A DNA stretch of 64,000 bases from Rhizobium sp. (GTDB taxonomy: Bacteria > Pseudomonadota > Alphaproteobacteria > Rhizobiales > Rhizobiaceae). The stretch lies in contig JAHHDR010000002.1 of assembly GCA_019739215.1 (NCBI GenBank), forward strand, positions 1 through 64,000. The letters run 5' to 3'. Below are positions 45,947 through 55,556 of this stretch, piece by piece; position 1 is the stretch's first letter; the number at the start of each line of letters is the position of its first letter. The position numbers and the translations under genes are program-made. The notes beneath the pieces are model-generated. The model was not told the DNA's origin. It saw only the letters and a program-made list of their open reading frames with translations, and ran no database searches.

Positions 45947-46753
45947 ATGGCGTCTGGAACAAGCGGAAACATCTATGTCGGCATCGGCGGCTGGACCTTC
46001 GAGCCGTGGCGCGGCGCCTTCTATCCCGACAAGCTGCCGCAGAAGCGCGAGCTGGAATATGCCAGCCAGAACCTGACCTCGATCGAGATCAACGGCACCT
46101 ATTACGGCTCGCAGAAGCCCGAGAGCTTCCGCAAGTGGCATGACGAGACGCCCGACGGGTTCGTTTTCTCGCTCAAGGGCTCGCGCTTCACGACCAATCG
46201 CAAGGAACTGGCGCAGGCCGGGGAGTCGGTCGAGCGCTTCATCGGCAGCGGCATCCTCGAGCTCAAGAACAAGCTCGGCCCGATCAACTGGCAGTTCATG
46301 GAGACGAAGAAATTCCAGCCGGAAGACTTCGAAGCCTTCCTCGATCTCCTGCCGCATTCCGTCGAAGGGCACAGGCTCAGACACGCGGTCGAAGTCCGCA
46401 ACGACAGCTTCGTTGCACCCGATTTCGTCGAACTCGCACGCAAGCACAATGTTGCCGTCATCACCGCCGGCGACTCGAAATTCCCGCAGATCGCCGATCC
46501 GACAGCCGATTTTGTCTATCTGCGGATCATGGGGACCGACGAAAAGCATAAGAGGGGCTATTCGGAGGCCGAACTCGATGCCTGGGCGAAGCGGGCACTG
46601 GCCTATGCCGCCGGCGACACGCCCGACGACCTGAGCCGCGTGTGCGACATCGCGGCCCGCAAGGCGCCGCGCGATGTCTATCTCTATGTCATCAGCGGCC
46701 ACAAGGAGGTGAACCCCGCCGCGGCCATGGCGCTGATCGAACGGCTGAAGTGA
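45947..46753 (+). CDS. DUF72 (YecE-like) family protein
   Basis: This 268-residue TIM-barrel-like protein of the DUF72/YecE family has VGIGGWTFEPWRGAFYP near the start, SIEINGTYYG, and HAVEVRNDSF in the middle. The function of the family is unknown. ATG 45947 fits the family start. It does not appear to be in an operon. Confidence 0.9.
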   Translation: MASGTSGNIYVGIGGWTFEPWRGAFYPDKLPQKRELEYASQNLTSIEINGTYYGSQKPESFRKWHDETPDGFVFSLKGSRFTTNRKELAQAGESVERFIGSGILELKNKLGPINWQFMETKKFQPEDFEAFLDLLPHSVEGHRLRHAVEVRNDSFVAPDFVELARKHNVAVITAGDSKFPQIADPTADFVYLRIMGTDEKHKRGYSEAELDAWAKRALAYAAGDTPDDLSRVCDIAARKAPRDVYLYVISGHKEVNPAAAMALIERLK

Positions 46754-46855
46754 GGGCTCGTTCCGGGGCCCGGCAGCACGGAAACGTTATTGCGATGATG
46801 CAACGTTGCCAGGCGCGATGTTGTGATGCAGAATGCAATCATAAGGGGCTTTATT

Positions 46856-47116
46856 ATGATTGCAAAATCTCTGGTCATGGCGTCGCTCATGCTGCTTCCA
46901 ACGCACGGAGTTGCGGTCGAAAGCACCTCAAAGACCATGTCCTTCGAAGCATGCATTGCGACAATTCAACGTGTTGCCGGAGATCTCGGGGTTGTACCGA
47001 TCAACATCGTTGAAACGGGGATCCTCCGCATAGTCCGGTTTCCGACCGACGATGGATCGGTTCTGATCACCTGCTCGAAGCCGGACAGGAAACTGGTCAT
47101 AACGCGGAGCCCGTGA
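46856..47116 (+). CDS. Small secreted hypothetical protein
   Basis: The 86-residue product has an N-terminal signal peptide (MIAKSLVMASLMLLPTHGVA) followed by a short domain with two cysteines (EACIAT, ITCSKP) that could form a disulfide. ATG 46856 is preferred to 46823 because AAGGGG sits seven bases upstream and the signal peptide then starts correctly. No known family is recognised. Its end overlaps nothing, and the next gene on the strand is an AbrB-type membrane protein. Confidence 0.6.
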   Translation: MIAKSLVMASLMLLPTHGVAVESTSKTMSFEACIATIQRVAGDLGVVPINIVETGILRIVRFPTDDGSVLITCSKPDRKLVITRSP

Positions 47117-47214
47117 CGCACCATCGCGCTTGCGTCGACAATCGGCAGGCGATATCTGGGCGGCTGGTTATCCTGCAAAGGACATTCGCCCGGATGTCCG
47201 GAGGACTCCGCACC

Positions 47215-48303
47215 ATGGCGACCTCAGCGCGCAACGGCGACTGGACCCGGCGATGGGCTGCACTCCTCGCGCTGTCCGTGCTGCTGGCCTTCGTGTTCGA
47301 TTATCTGCACATCCCCGCCGGCCTGCTGCTCGGCCCGATGCTTGCCGCCATCCTCCTTGCCGGGTTCGAACAGCAGGTCGAGGTGCCCCCGGTGGCCTCG
47401 TTGCTGGCGCAGGCTGTCATCGGATGCATGATCGCCGATTCCATCCCCGCCGATATCATGCACGAACTCATTCTGGACTGGCATCTCCTGGCGGCAGGTG
47501 TCGTGTTGGTCATCACGGCGGCCTGCTCACTCGGCTACCTGCTGGCACGGTTCAAGGTCCTGCCCGGCTCGACGGCGATCTGGGGCTCGTTTCCCGGTGC
47601 CGCCTCGGCAATGACGATCATGGCAGGGGCCTATGGTGCCGACATGCGGCTCGTCGCCTTCATGCAGTATCTGCGGGTGGTCTGCGTTTCGGCCGTGGCA
47701 TCGGTCATTGCCTTGATCTGGGTCGGCAAGTCGGCGGCAGTACCTCATGCGACAGTCTGGTTTCCGCCGGTTGACTGGCCGGCGCTCGCGGGGACGCTGG
47801 CGCTGATAACAGGCAGCCTGATCCTGGTATGGCTGCTGAAGCGACGTTCGCTGATCTTCATCCTGCCAATGATCGGGGGCATCGTCCTGCAGCACGCGGG
47901 GCTGATGACGATCGAGCTGCCGCCATGGCTGCTCGCCGCCTCCTATGCGCTGGTGGGCTGGACGATCGGTTCGCGCTTCACGCGCGCGATCCTCGTCCAT
48001 GCGGCGCGGGCCTTGCCGCGCGTTCTTGGCTCGATCTTCGCGCTGATGGCGATCTGTGGCGTCTTTGCCGCCGGTCTGGTCCAGTTCGCCGGCATCGATC
48101 CGCTGACCGCCTATCTGGCGACCAGTCCCGGCGGTGCCGACTCGGTGGCGATCATTTCCGCCTCGTCCAATGTCGACATACCCTTCGTCATGGCGATGCA
48201 GCTGACGCGTTTTCTCGTCATCCTGATGATCGGGCCCTGGCTCGCGCGACTGGTCGCCCGATGGTCCGGCTTCCAGGACCTGTCGCGCGCGCCACTGCGC
48301 TGA
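47215..48303 (+). CDS. AbrB-family membrane protein (putative transporter)
   Basis: This 362-residue integral membrane protein has about ten helices in two repeats, with the family motifs LGPMLAAIL and GSFPGAASAMTIMAGAYGAD, and TSPGGADSVAIISASS in the second half. The family is often labelled ammonia monooxygenase, which is misleading. It is not related to AmoA, and its substrate is unknown. ATG 47215 follows GGAGGA. It is convergent with the oxidoreductase fusion gene, three bases apart. Confidence 0.85.
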   Translation: MATSARNGDWTRRWAALLALSVLLAFVFDYLHIPAGLLLGPMLAAILLAGFEQQVEVPPVASLLAQAVIGCMIADSIPADIMHELILDWHLLAAGVVLVITAACSLGYLLARFKVLPGSTAIWGSFPGAASAMTIMAGAYGADMRLVAFMQYLRVVCVSAVASVIALIWVGKSAAVPHATVWFPPVDWPALAGTLALITGSLILVWLLKRRSLIFILPMIGGIVLQHAGLMTIELPPWLLAASYALVGWTIGSRFTRAILVHAARALPRVLGSIFALMAICGVFAAGLVQFAGIDPLTAYLATSPGGADSVAIISASSNVDIPFVMAMQLTRFLVILMIGPWLARLVARWSGFQDLSRAPLR

Positions 48304-48306
48304 TGG

Positions 48307-50313
48307 TCATCCCTCCAGCCAGGCCACCTGTTCCGGCGTCAGCCTGATGTCCAGCGCCGACAGGCTGTCCTCGAGTTCGGCGACGTTGCGTGGGCCGATG
48401 AGCGGGATGACCGGGAAAGGCTGGGCCAGCACATAGGCGAGCGCGACATGGATCGGCTTGCGGCCGAGCTTTTCGGCCAGTTCGATCGCCCGGTCGCGAC
48501 GGCCGAAGTTTCTGTCGCTGTACCAGCAGCGCACCAGTTCCTCGTTCTCGAGTCTGTCGCGGCCAGCATGTTCGGTGAAGAAGCCGCGGCCCTGGCTCGA
48601 CCAGGCGAAATTGGTGATCTGGTGGGCCTTGAGCCATTGCTTCCAGCCGTCGTCGGACGCCGCAACGCAGCCATCCCAGACCGGGCTGATCATCTCGGCG
48701 AGCGAGAAATTGTTCGACATGGCCGCGGGCGCCGTCTTGCCGTTGGCCTCGGCATAGCGCATGGCCGCAGCAAGCCGCTCGCGCGACCAGTTGGAGCCAC
48801 CGAAGGGACCGCGGATGCGGCCGGCCCTGACCTCGGCATCCATGGCATCGACGAATTCGCCGACGGGCACCTCCTCATTGTCGCGGTGCATGAAGTAGAT
48901 GTCGACATGGTCGGTCTTCAGGCGATCGAGTGACTCGGTGAGTTGCTTGCCGATCTGGTCGGGATAGACCAGCGGCGAATGCGCGCCCTTGCCGATCAGC
49001 ACGATCTCGTCGCGCGGGATCTGCCGGCTGGTGTGCCAGTCGCCGAAAACCTCCTCGGTCGTGCCGCGGCCATAGATCCAGGCAGTGTCGAAGAGATTGC
49101 CGCCGGCCTCCCAGAAGCGGTCCATCGTCAGCGATGCATCGGCGAAGCGTGAGAAGAACTCAAAGCCGAGCGCCACGACGGAAGCCTGTTTGTCGAGGCC
49201 AGGAATGGAGCGCTTCGGCACGGCCGAACCCGCTTTCACGGGCTCGCCGACGAGGTTCCTGTCGAGCCGAGCCGCCGTCTCGAAGTCATAGGTCAGGCCG
49301 ATGGCGGCGCGCCACTGGTCCAAGACCCGGAGGTTGGCGACGGAATCGGCCCAGGACATGCCCGGCGCAGCGAACTCCACCTTGCCCGCGCGAATGGCCT
49401 CGCCTGCCGCATCGACCTCGAACGAATAGAGCCAGCGATCTTCCCTGACCTCGACGGTCTCCTGCGTGCCATCATTCCTGATGATCTCGATCTTGCCGAT
49501 GCCGCCCTCGTGGCCGGACGCAAACCAGAAGTCTGCAACCTCAATCCGACCCTTTGCGCCGATGATCCTGAGAACATTGTCCTGCTTGGCCATGATCGAG
49601 CAGGAAACCTCCGCGACGATGCCGCCGGGGAACTGCAGCAACGCCGAGGCCCATTCGTCCGCGCCGGTCTCGCCGAGATGGCCGACGCCATGGACCTTGT
49701 CGGGCTCGGCGAAGGGTTTGCCCTGAGCGGCGCCCGCGATCAGCCGCGCCATCGAGACCGGATAGCCGCCGACATCGAGGATGCCGCCGCCCGCAAGATC
49801 ATTGGCAAAGAGCCGGTGGCCGGCCTTGACCGTACCCATGTCGAAGCCGAAGCTCGACTTGATGAGCCTGACATCGCCGATGACACCGGACTTCACCAGT
49901 TCGACCAGCCGGGCCGTCTGCGGATGAACCCGGTACATATAGGCTTCGCCGGCGAACACGCCCGCCTTTGCGGCCTCGTGATAGATCGCCTCGGCCTGGT
50001 GCGACGACAGGGCGATCGGCTTTTCGACCAGCACATGCTTGCCCGCGCGGATCGCCTTGATCGCCCATTCCGCATGGCCAACATGCGGCGTGGCGATATA
50101 GATCCCCTCGACGTCCGCGTCGTCGATCAGAGTCTGGTAACCGGCGATGATTCGCGCGCCGGGAAACTGCTCGGCGAGACCGGGCTTGTTCGGATCACGG
50201 GTTCCGATGGCCACAAGTTTGCCCGTCCGCGAATGGGCGATGCCGCCGGCAAAGGTCCGGGCGATGGTGCCGGGGCCGATGATTCCCCATTTGACCGGTT
50301 TGGTGCCGTTCAT
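48307..50313 (-). CDS. Fusion of Gfo/Idh/MocA oxidoreductase and aldo/keto reductase
   Basis: This 668-residue protein joins two complete NAD(P) enzymes. Residues 1-330 are a Gfo/Idh/MocA dehydrogenase with GPGTIARTF, VLVEKPIA and the DVGGYP catalytic region. Residues about 350-668 are an aldo/keto reductase with its tetrad in FDTAWIYG (Asp, Tyr), LIGKG (Lys) and YFMHRDN (His), and the cofactor end LIGPRNVAEL. Both normally act on sugars, so it could oxidise and reduce a sugar in one chain. It is the last gene of the LacI-controlled GH2 operon and probably works on the released monosaccharide. No frameshift is seen at the junction, so the fusion looks real. Confidence 0.9.
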   Translation of the reverse strand: MNGTKPVKWGIIGPGTIARTFAGGIAHSRTGKLVAIGTRDPNKPGLAEQFPGARIIAGYQTLIDDADVEGIYIATPHVGHAEWAIKAIRAGKHVLVEKPIALSSHQAEAIYHEAAKAGVFAGEAYMYRVHPQTARLVELVKSGVIGDVRLIKSSFGFDMGTVKAGHRLFANDLAGGGILDVGGYPVSMARLIAGAAQGKPFAEPDKVHGVGHLGETGADEWASALLQFPGGIVAEVSCSIMAKQDNVLRIIGAKGRIEVADFWFASGHEGGIGKIEIIRNDGTQETVEVREDRWLYSFEVDAAGEAIRAGKVEFAAPGMSWADSVANLRVLDQWRAAIGLTYDFETAARLDRNLVGEPVKAGSAVPKRSIPGLDKQASVVALGFEFFSRFADASLTMDRFWEAGGNLFDTAWIYGRGTTEEVFGDWHTSRQIPRDEIVLIGKGAHSPLVYPDQIGKQLTESLDRLKTDHVDIYFMHRDNEEVPVGEFVDAMDAEVRAGRIRGPFGGSNWSRERLAAAMRYAEANGKTAPAAMSNNFSLAEMISPVWDGCVAASDDGWKQWLKAHQITNFAWSSQGRGFFTEHAGRDRLENEELVRCWYSDRNFGRRDRAIELAEKLGRKPIHVALAYVLAQPFPVIPLIGPRNVAELEDSLSALDIRLTPEQVAWLEG

Positions 50314-50350
50314 GATCGTCTCCCGTCAATGTGCGCTCAGGTGGCCGGGT

Positions 50351-51436
50351 CTATCTCAACCGCAGGCCCTGGTCGTCGAAGAGGTAGACCTGGCTTGCGG
50401 CAATGCCCACGGTGAGCCGGTCCTTGGAAATGGTGTTGCGGGAGTCCTCCCGCTCGATGATGATCCGCTCGTCCGCCGACGCATGGGCATAGACATAGGA
50501 CGTGTTGCCGAGATGCTCGGCGACATCGACCTCGAGCGTCAGGTCGGCATCGCCAGCACCTTCATCGAGGAAGCTTTCCGGTCTGATCCCGAGGCTGACA
50601 TCCTCACCCGCCCTGACCGCGGCGGCGATGGGCAGCGAAAGCTGTACCTGCGGCTGGCTGACGAGGGAGAGCGTCACGCGGCCGGCCTCGACCGAAGTCA
50701 CGCGCGCCTTGAGGAAATTCATCCGCGGCGAGCCAATGAAGCCGGCGACGAACATGTTGGCCGGATCGTCATAGAGGTCGAGCGGCGCGCCGACCTGCTC
50801 GACCTGGCCGGCGCGGAGCACGACGATCTTGTCGGCCAGCGTCATCGCCTCGACCTGATCGTGGGTGACATAGACGATGGTGGTCTTGAGCGTCTTGTGC
50901 AGCTTGGCGATCTCGACGCGCATATGAACGCGCAACTCGGCGTCGAGGTTGGACAGCGGTTCGTCGAACAGGAACACATCGGGATTGCGGACAATGGCGC
51001 GGCCGATGGCGACGCGCTGGCGCTGGCCGCCGGAGAGCGCCTTCGGCTTGCGGTCCATCAGCGGATCGAGTTCGAGGATGCGGGCGGCTTCGGCGACCCG
51101 GCGGTCGATCTCGTCCTTCGATTGGCCAGCGAACCGAAGCGCGAAGCCCATGTTCTCGCGGACCGTCATATGCGGGTAGAGCGCATAGGACTGGAAGACC
51201 ATGGCGATGCCACGCTTTGACGGATCGACGTCGTTCATCACCTTGCCGCCGATCTCAAGGCTGCCGGAGGTGATATCCTCGAGACCGGCGATCATGCGCA
51301 GCAATGTGGACTTGCCGCAGCCCGAGGGTCCGACAAAGACCGTGAACTCGCCCGGCTTGATCGAGAGATCGACGCCCTTGATGATCTCCAGTGCGCCGAA
51401 GCTCTTGCGGATATTGGTCAGTCGGACCTCGGCCAT
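50351..51436 (-). CDS. ABC transporter ATP-binding protein (UgpC/MalK type)
   Basis: This 361-residue CUT1 ATPase has Walker [10 protein letters not shown], signature [12 protein letters not shown], Walker B VFLFDEP and VTHDQ, then a C-terminal TOBE domain from about residue 240. It serves the binding protein and permeases encoded upstream on the same strand, from which it is separated by the GH2 gene. It starts ten bases after the GH2 stop, so the arrangement is one operon. Confidence 0.93.
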   Translation of the reverse strand: MAEVRLTNIRKSFGALEIIKGVDLSIKPGEFTVFVGPSGCGKSTLLRMIAGLEDITSGSLEIGGKVMNDVDPSKRGIAMVFQSYALYPHMTVRENMGFALRFAGQSKDEIDRRVAEAARILELDPLMDRKPKALSGGQRQRVAIGRAIVRNPDVFLFDEPLSNLDAELRVHMRVEIAKLHKTLKTTIVYVTHDQVEAMTLADKIVVLRAGQVEQVGAPLDLYDDPANMFVAGFIGSPRMNFLKARVTSVEAGRVTLSLVSQPQVQLSLPIAAAVRAGEDVSLGIRPESFLDEGAGDADLTLEVDVAEHLGNTSYVYAHASADERIIIEREDSRNTISKDRLTVGIAASQVYLFDDQGLRLR

Positions 51437-51445
51437 GGTTCTTCC

Positions 51446-53698
51446 TCAGGTGACGGATATCTGGATGGTCTGGGTATCGAAGCGGCGGCTTTTCGCCGTC
51501 AGCGTCAGGGTGCCGGGCGTGTCGCCAGCCTCGATCCAGACGCCGGTAGCGCCGCCCTTCAGCGTGTGTTCGGACGGACCGATGATGTGGCCGGCGCCTT
51601 CGAGAGACAGGCTCACCGGTTCCTCGAAGAACGGCAGCAGGTTGCCGTTCTGGTCGAGCGCGCGGATGACGACGCGGGTCGCGTCCTTCTCGCCGGAGCG
51701 GAGTTCCGCATCGTCGGCGACCACCGAGAGTGACGCTGGCACGGGGTCGGCCGAGAGCGTGATCGACTTGACTGCCTTGCCGTTGACATAGCCGGTTATG
51801 ATGCCCTGGCGCCAGACATGGCCCCAGCGTCCGATTTCGTCAGGCGTGATGTTGCGGTGGTCGAGCACGACGGGCGGATGGGCGAGGTGCCTGTAGGTCT
51901 CACGGTCCGGATCGATGCGCTTGGGCGGGAAATCGCCAAACTTCACTTCGACATAGTCGCAATTGGTGAGAATGATCAGCGGCAGAACGCCGCCGATATT
52001 GCGCTCGCCGCGCGCCCAGTAGGTCACGGGCTGGAGCACGACGCCATCTTCGGGATCGCCCTGGCTGGCATAGGCACCGGCCGCGAACTTGGGGATCCGG
52101 TACATGTCCATCACGCCGTGATAGCAGATGCGGTCGCCAGAACCGAAATCCTTGTGGGTGTTGTAGTCGGCATAGCACCAGCCTGTGGAGCCTGAAATGT
52201 TGCCGTCGCCGGCGACATGATCGAGGATCAGCAGGTGGCGGGTGACATGCTCGGCCTGGCGCTGTTCCTGGTCGAAGCGCTTGGTCGGATACATGTGGCC
52301 GTTATATTCGGTGATCATGTAGGGGATCGGTCGGGTGATGCCCGTCGTCTCCACCCGATCGCGCAGCACGACACGGCCTCGGTTGTTGCCGGGAAGCTCT
52401 TCGTTGCCGAGCACGAAGTCGTTCATCGTATAGACGTCTTCGAGCATCTCGGAATTGGTGATGAAGCGCACGCCGCCGGTCTGGCGGGTGGGGTCGAGCT
52501 CACGGGCAAGGCGGTTGGTCTCGGCGTAGAAGGCGTGGTTGTCCTGGCTCTCGTTGATGCGCACGCCCCAGATGATAACAGAGGGATGGTTCCAGTCGCG
52601 CTCGATCATGCGACGGACATTCTCTATCGATTCGGCCTGCCAGGCCTCGTCGCCGATATGCTGCCAGCCGGGGATTTCCTCGAAGACCAGCAGGCCGATC
52701 TCGTCGCAGCGGTCGAGGAACCACTTGGACTGCGGATAATGCGAGGTGCGGACGATGTTGCAGGCCAGCTCATATTTGAGGATATCGGCATCCTTCTCCT
52801 GCCCGCGGCGGCCCATGGCGTAGCCGACATGCGGCCAGGACTGGTGGCGGTTGAGGCCACGCAGCTTGAGCGGTCTGGCGTTGAGCAGGAAACCATCGGG
52901 CGTGAACTCGGCCGTACGGAAGCCGAAGCGCCGGGCGAGAAAGTCGGTGCCATGCTCGCTTTCGAGCTTGAGAGAGAGATTGTAGAGCGCCGGGTTTGCG
53001 ATATCCCAGAGTTCGATGCCCGTGAGATTGTCGAAGGCCAGAGTGGCGCTGTCGCCCGAGAGATCGACTGAGCCCGTAGCCACCTCTGCCCCGCCCCTGG
53101 CGCGAATGATGGCGGATACTTTGCCCGCAAAGGACTTCCGGTCGGGGTTGTGGATGAAGACCCTGGCGGTGACCGCCTTCTTCTCGGCCAGCGCGTCCGG
53201 CGTCTCGATCTTGACATTGCCGATCGACACCGGGCTGACGACCTTGAGCCAGACGTCACGATAGATGCCGGCATAGCAGAGATAGTCGATCTGGCCGCCG
53301 AAGGGCGGGATGGCGGGGTTTTCCGAGCCATCGATCTTGACGGTCAGCAGGTTGTCGCCACGCTTGAGATGCGGCGTCAGGCGTACTTCGAAGGGCGTGT
53401 AGCCATCCTTGTGGGCGGTGATTTCCACGCCGTTGAGCCAGACGACGCTGTCGGCCATGGCGGCATCGAAGACGATGGAGACTTCCTGGCCCTCGAATTC
53501 CGGGCGCCAGCCGAAGGGTTTCTGGTAGGTGAACGGCTTCTGGTAGTCGGTCTCGTCGAAATAGTTATAAGGCAGCTCGACGGCGGAATGCGGCAATCGC
53601 ACCGTTTCGCCATCCTGGGCGCGACCGACGTCGTCCGGCTCAAAGCCGTGGCGGAAGGTCCAGTCGCCGTTGAAATTCTCGTAAATGCGCATTTCCAA
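51446..53698 (-). CDS. Glycoside hydrolase family 2 protein (beta-galactosidase-like)
   Basis: This 750-residue GH2 enzyme has an N-terminal jelly roll, Ig-like domain, TIM barrel and C-terminal extra domains. The acid/base Glu383 is in RINESQDN and the nucleophile Glu464 in ITEYNGHMYP. LNGVEITAHKDGYTPFEVRL and RGLNRHQSWPH are family landmarks. No signal peptide is present, so it cleaves an imported beta-linked oligosaccharide in the cytoplasm; beta-galactoside is the commonest substrate, with beta-glucuronide or mannoside possible. It starts three bases after the MalG-type permease gene stop. Confidence 0.9.
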   Translation of the reverse strand: MEMRIYENFNGDWTFRHGFEPDDVGRAQDGETVRLPHSAVELPYNYFDETDYQKPFTYQKPFGWRPEFEGQEVSIVFDAAMADSVVWLNGVEITAHKDGYTPFEVRLTPHLKRGDNLLTVKIDGSENPAIPPFGGQIDYLCYAGIYRDVWLKVVSPVSIGNVKIETPDALAEKKAVTARVFIHNPDRKSFAGKVSAIIRARGGAEVATGSVDLSGDSATLAFDNLTGIELWDIANPALYNLSLKLESEHGTDFLARRFGFRTAEFTPDGFLLNARPLKLRGLNRHQSWPHVGYAMGRRGQEKDADILKYELACNIVRTSHYPQSKWFLDRCDEIGLLVFEEIPGWQHIGDEAWQAESIENVRRMIERDWNHPSVIIWGVRINESQDNHAFYAETNRLARELDPTRQTGGVRFITNSEMLEDVYTMNDFVLGNEELPGNNRGRVVLRDRVETTGITRPIPYMITEYNGHMYPTKRFDQEQRQAEHVTRHLLILDHVAGDGNISGSTGWCYADYNTHKDFGSGDRICYHGVMDMYRIPKFAAGAYASQGDPEDGVVLQPVTYWARGERNIGGVLPLIILTNCDYVEVKFGDFPPKRIDPDRETYRHLAHPPVVLDHRNITPDEIGRWGHVWRQGIITGYVNGKAVKSITLSADPVPASLSVVADDAELRSGEKDATRVVIRALDQNGNLLPFFEEPVSLSLEGAGHIIGPSEHTLKGGATGVWIEAGDTPGTLTLTAKSRRFDTQTIQISVT

Positions 53699-53701
53699 AT
53701 C

Positions 53702-54519
53702 CTATTTCACGGAACCGAGCATGCCCTGAACGAACTGGCGCTGCATGGCGAAGAAGATGAAGAGGGTGGGAAGGGTGGCGAGGATCGCGCCGATCATCAC
53801 CACGCCGAAATCGGGGGTAATAGGCCGAGGCGAGCGACGAGACGACCAGGGTGATGGTCTTGGTCTCGTTGGACTGGAGCACGATCAGCGGCCAGAGATA
53901 GTTGTTCCAGTTGGTCATGAAGACGATGACGAAGGCCGCCGCATAGGTCGAGCGCATCACCGGAACGTAGATATAGAGGAAGATCTGCCATTCCTTGAGG
54001 CCGTCGACCTTTGCGGCGTCGCGCAGTTCGGTCGGGAAGGCCTTGGTCGACTGACGGAAATAGAAGATGATGAAGGCCGAGGCGATCGATGGCAGCATGA
54101 TCGCGATATGGGTGTTGATCAGCCCGGCTCGCGCCATCATCATGAAGAGCGGAATCATCAGCGCCGCGAAGGGCACCATCAGGGTCAGCAAGTACCAGCG
54201 AGTAGATGCGGTCGCGCCATTTCGACTTGAACATCTCGAAGCCGTAACCGGCGAGTGACGACACGATGATGGTCAGCACCGTCGCCAGGATTGCCACCTT
54301 GGCGGAGTTCCAGAACACCAGTGGCACGTCGACCAGGGTAAAGAAGTTGGTGACGTTGGTCATGAAGGCATCGCCGATGCTCACCTTGCCGCCGATGATC
54401 TGGATCGACGAATTGGTCGAGCTGATCAGCATCCAGACGAAGGGGAAGATCGAGAGGAAGGACATGACGCCGAGGAAGAGATACTGACCGGCGGTGGACA
54501 GCGTGCGCGAGCTGATCAT
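53702..54519 (-). pseudogene. ABC transporter permease (MalG type), two frame errors
   Basis: Corrected, this is a roughly 272-residue MalG-type permease starting MISSRTLSTAGQYLF. It has six membrane helices, the EAA loop ELRDAAKVDGLKEWQIFLYI, and the end MQRQFVQGMLGSVK before TAG at 53702-53704. An extra base near 54190 (reads LVLLTLMVP when removed) and another in the five-base G run at 53813-53817 (YYPDFGVVMIG when removed) break it. The ATG lies in the stop of the upstream permease gene (ATGA). All neighbours are intact, so sequencing error is as likely as true loss. Confidence 0.8.
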
Positions 54520-55413
54520 GACCGGTCCCCTCGCGGCATAGAACTGGAGGAAGGACAGGACCGCCACCATAAGCACGATCACATAGGACACCGTCGCTGC
54601 GTAACCGAAGCTCGGCATGTAGCGGAAGGTGAGGTTGTAGATGTAGAGCGACAGCGTCAGCGTCGAGTTGGCGGGACTGCCGCGACCCTCGGTCAGGTTG
54701 TAGACCTCGTCGAAGAGCTGGATCGTGCCGATGGTGGAGATGATGGTCGTGAACAGGATCACCGGCTTGAGCATCGGGATGGTGATGTAGAGGAAGCGGG
54801 CCCAGGCCGGAACGCCGTCAATGCGCGCCGCCTCGTAGATCGACTTGTCGATGTTCTGCAGCGCCGCAAGATAGAAGATCATGTTGTAGCCGGTCCAGCG
54901 CCAGGTGATGGCCGTGATGACCAGAACCTTGGCCCAGAAGGGATCGGTGAGCCAGCCGATCGGACCCTCGACGATGCCCAATGCCATCAGCGTCGAATTG
55001 ACCACGCCGTCGACGGAGAACATCGACTTGAAGAGAACCGAATAGGCGACGAGCGAGGCCACGCAGGGCAGGAAGATCGCGGTGCGGAAGAAACCGATGA
55101 ACTTGAGCTTGTCATTGTTGAGCACGGCGGCGAGCAGCAGCGCCAGCACGATCATGATCGGCACCTGCACGACGAAGAACACCACCGTGTTGTAAAGCGC
55201 GTGCAGGAAGACGGGATCGTTCCAGAGTCTCGCAATATTTGCGAAGCCGCCGAACTTCATCATCATGCCCTTGCCGGTGAAGAAGGACAGATAGAGCGAG
55301 CGGAAGATCGGATAGACGAGGAAGAGCGCGATCAGCAGGATCGACGGGGCGATGAACAGCCAGCCGTTCAGATCGTGGTAGCGCTTCAATCCGCCTGTTG
55401 TGCCGGCTGCCAT
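54516..55413 (-). CDS. ABC transporter permease (MalF type), fused to next gene by one extra base
   Basis: This MalF-type permease of about 298 residues has six helices and the EAA loop SIYEAARIDGVPAWARFLYI. As written its frame runs on into the MalG-type gene without a stop. Removing one base from the four-base run at 54527-54530 gives AARDRS and TGA at 54516-54518, overlapping the next ATG in the usual ATGA manner. I therefore read it as two genes rather than a genuine fusion. It starts 143 bases after the binding-protein gene, past two hairpins. Confidence 0.85.
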
Positions 55414-55472
55414 GGGATGACCTTCGTGCGACAGGGATGGGGATCACGGGTTGCGGGCATGGGCCGAAACGC

Positions 55473-55528
55473 ATGCGGCCTGCCAGCCGCATGACGCTTC
55501 CGGGAGGATGACGGGCGGCAAGCCGCCC
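55473..55528 (-). terminator. Two hairpins in the spacer after the binding-protein gene
   Basis: ATGCGGC/GCCGCAT (55473-55492, loop of six) and GGGCGG/CCGCCC (55513-55528, loop of four) lie between the binding-protein gene and the permease genes. They probably reduce readthrough or stabilise the binding-protein message. Confidence 0.5.
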
Positions 55529-55556
55529 GCCGGATGAGACCCGATGATGACAGACC

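Noticed and set aside
53797..55413. Genuine 538-residue MalF-MalG fusion permease
   Set aside because: Its last part is out of frame with MalG homologues and three single-base corrections give two normal genes with an ATGA overlap.
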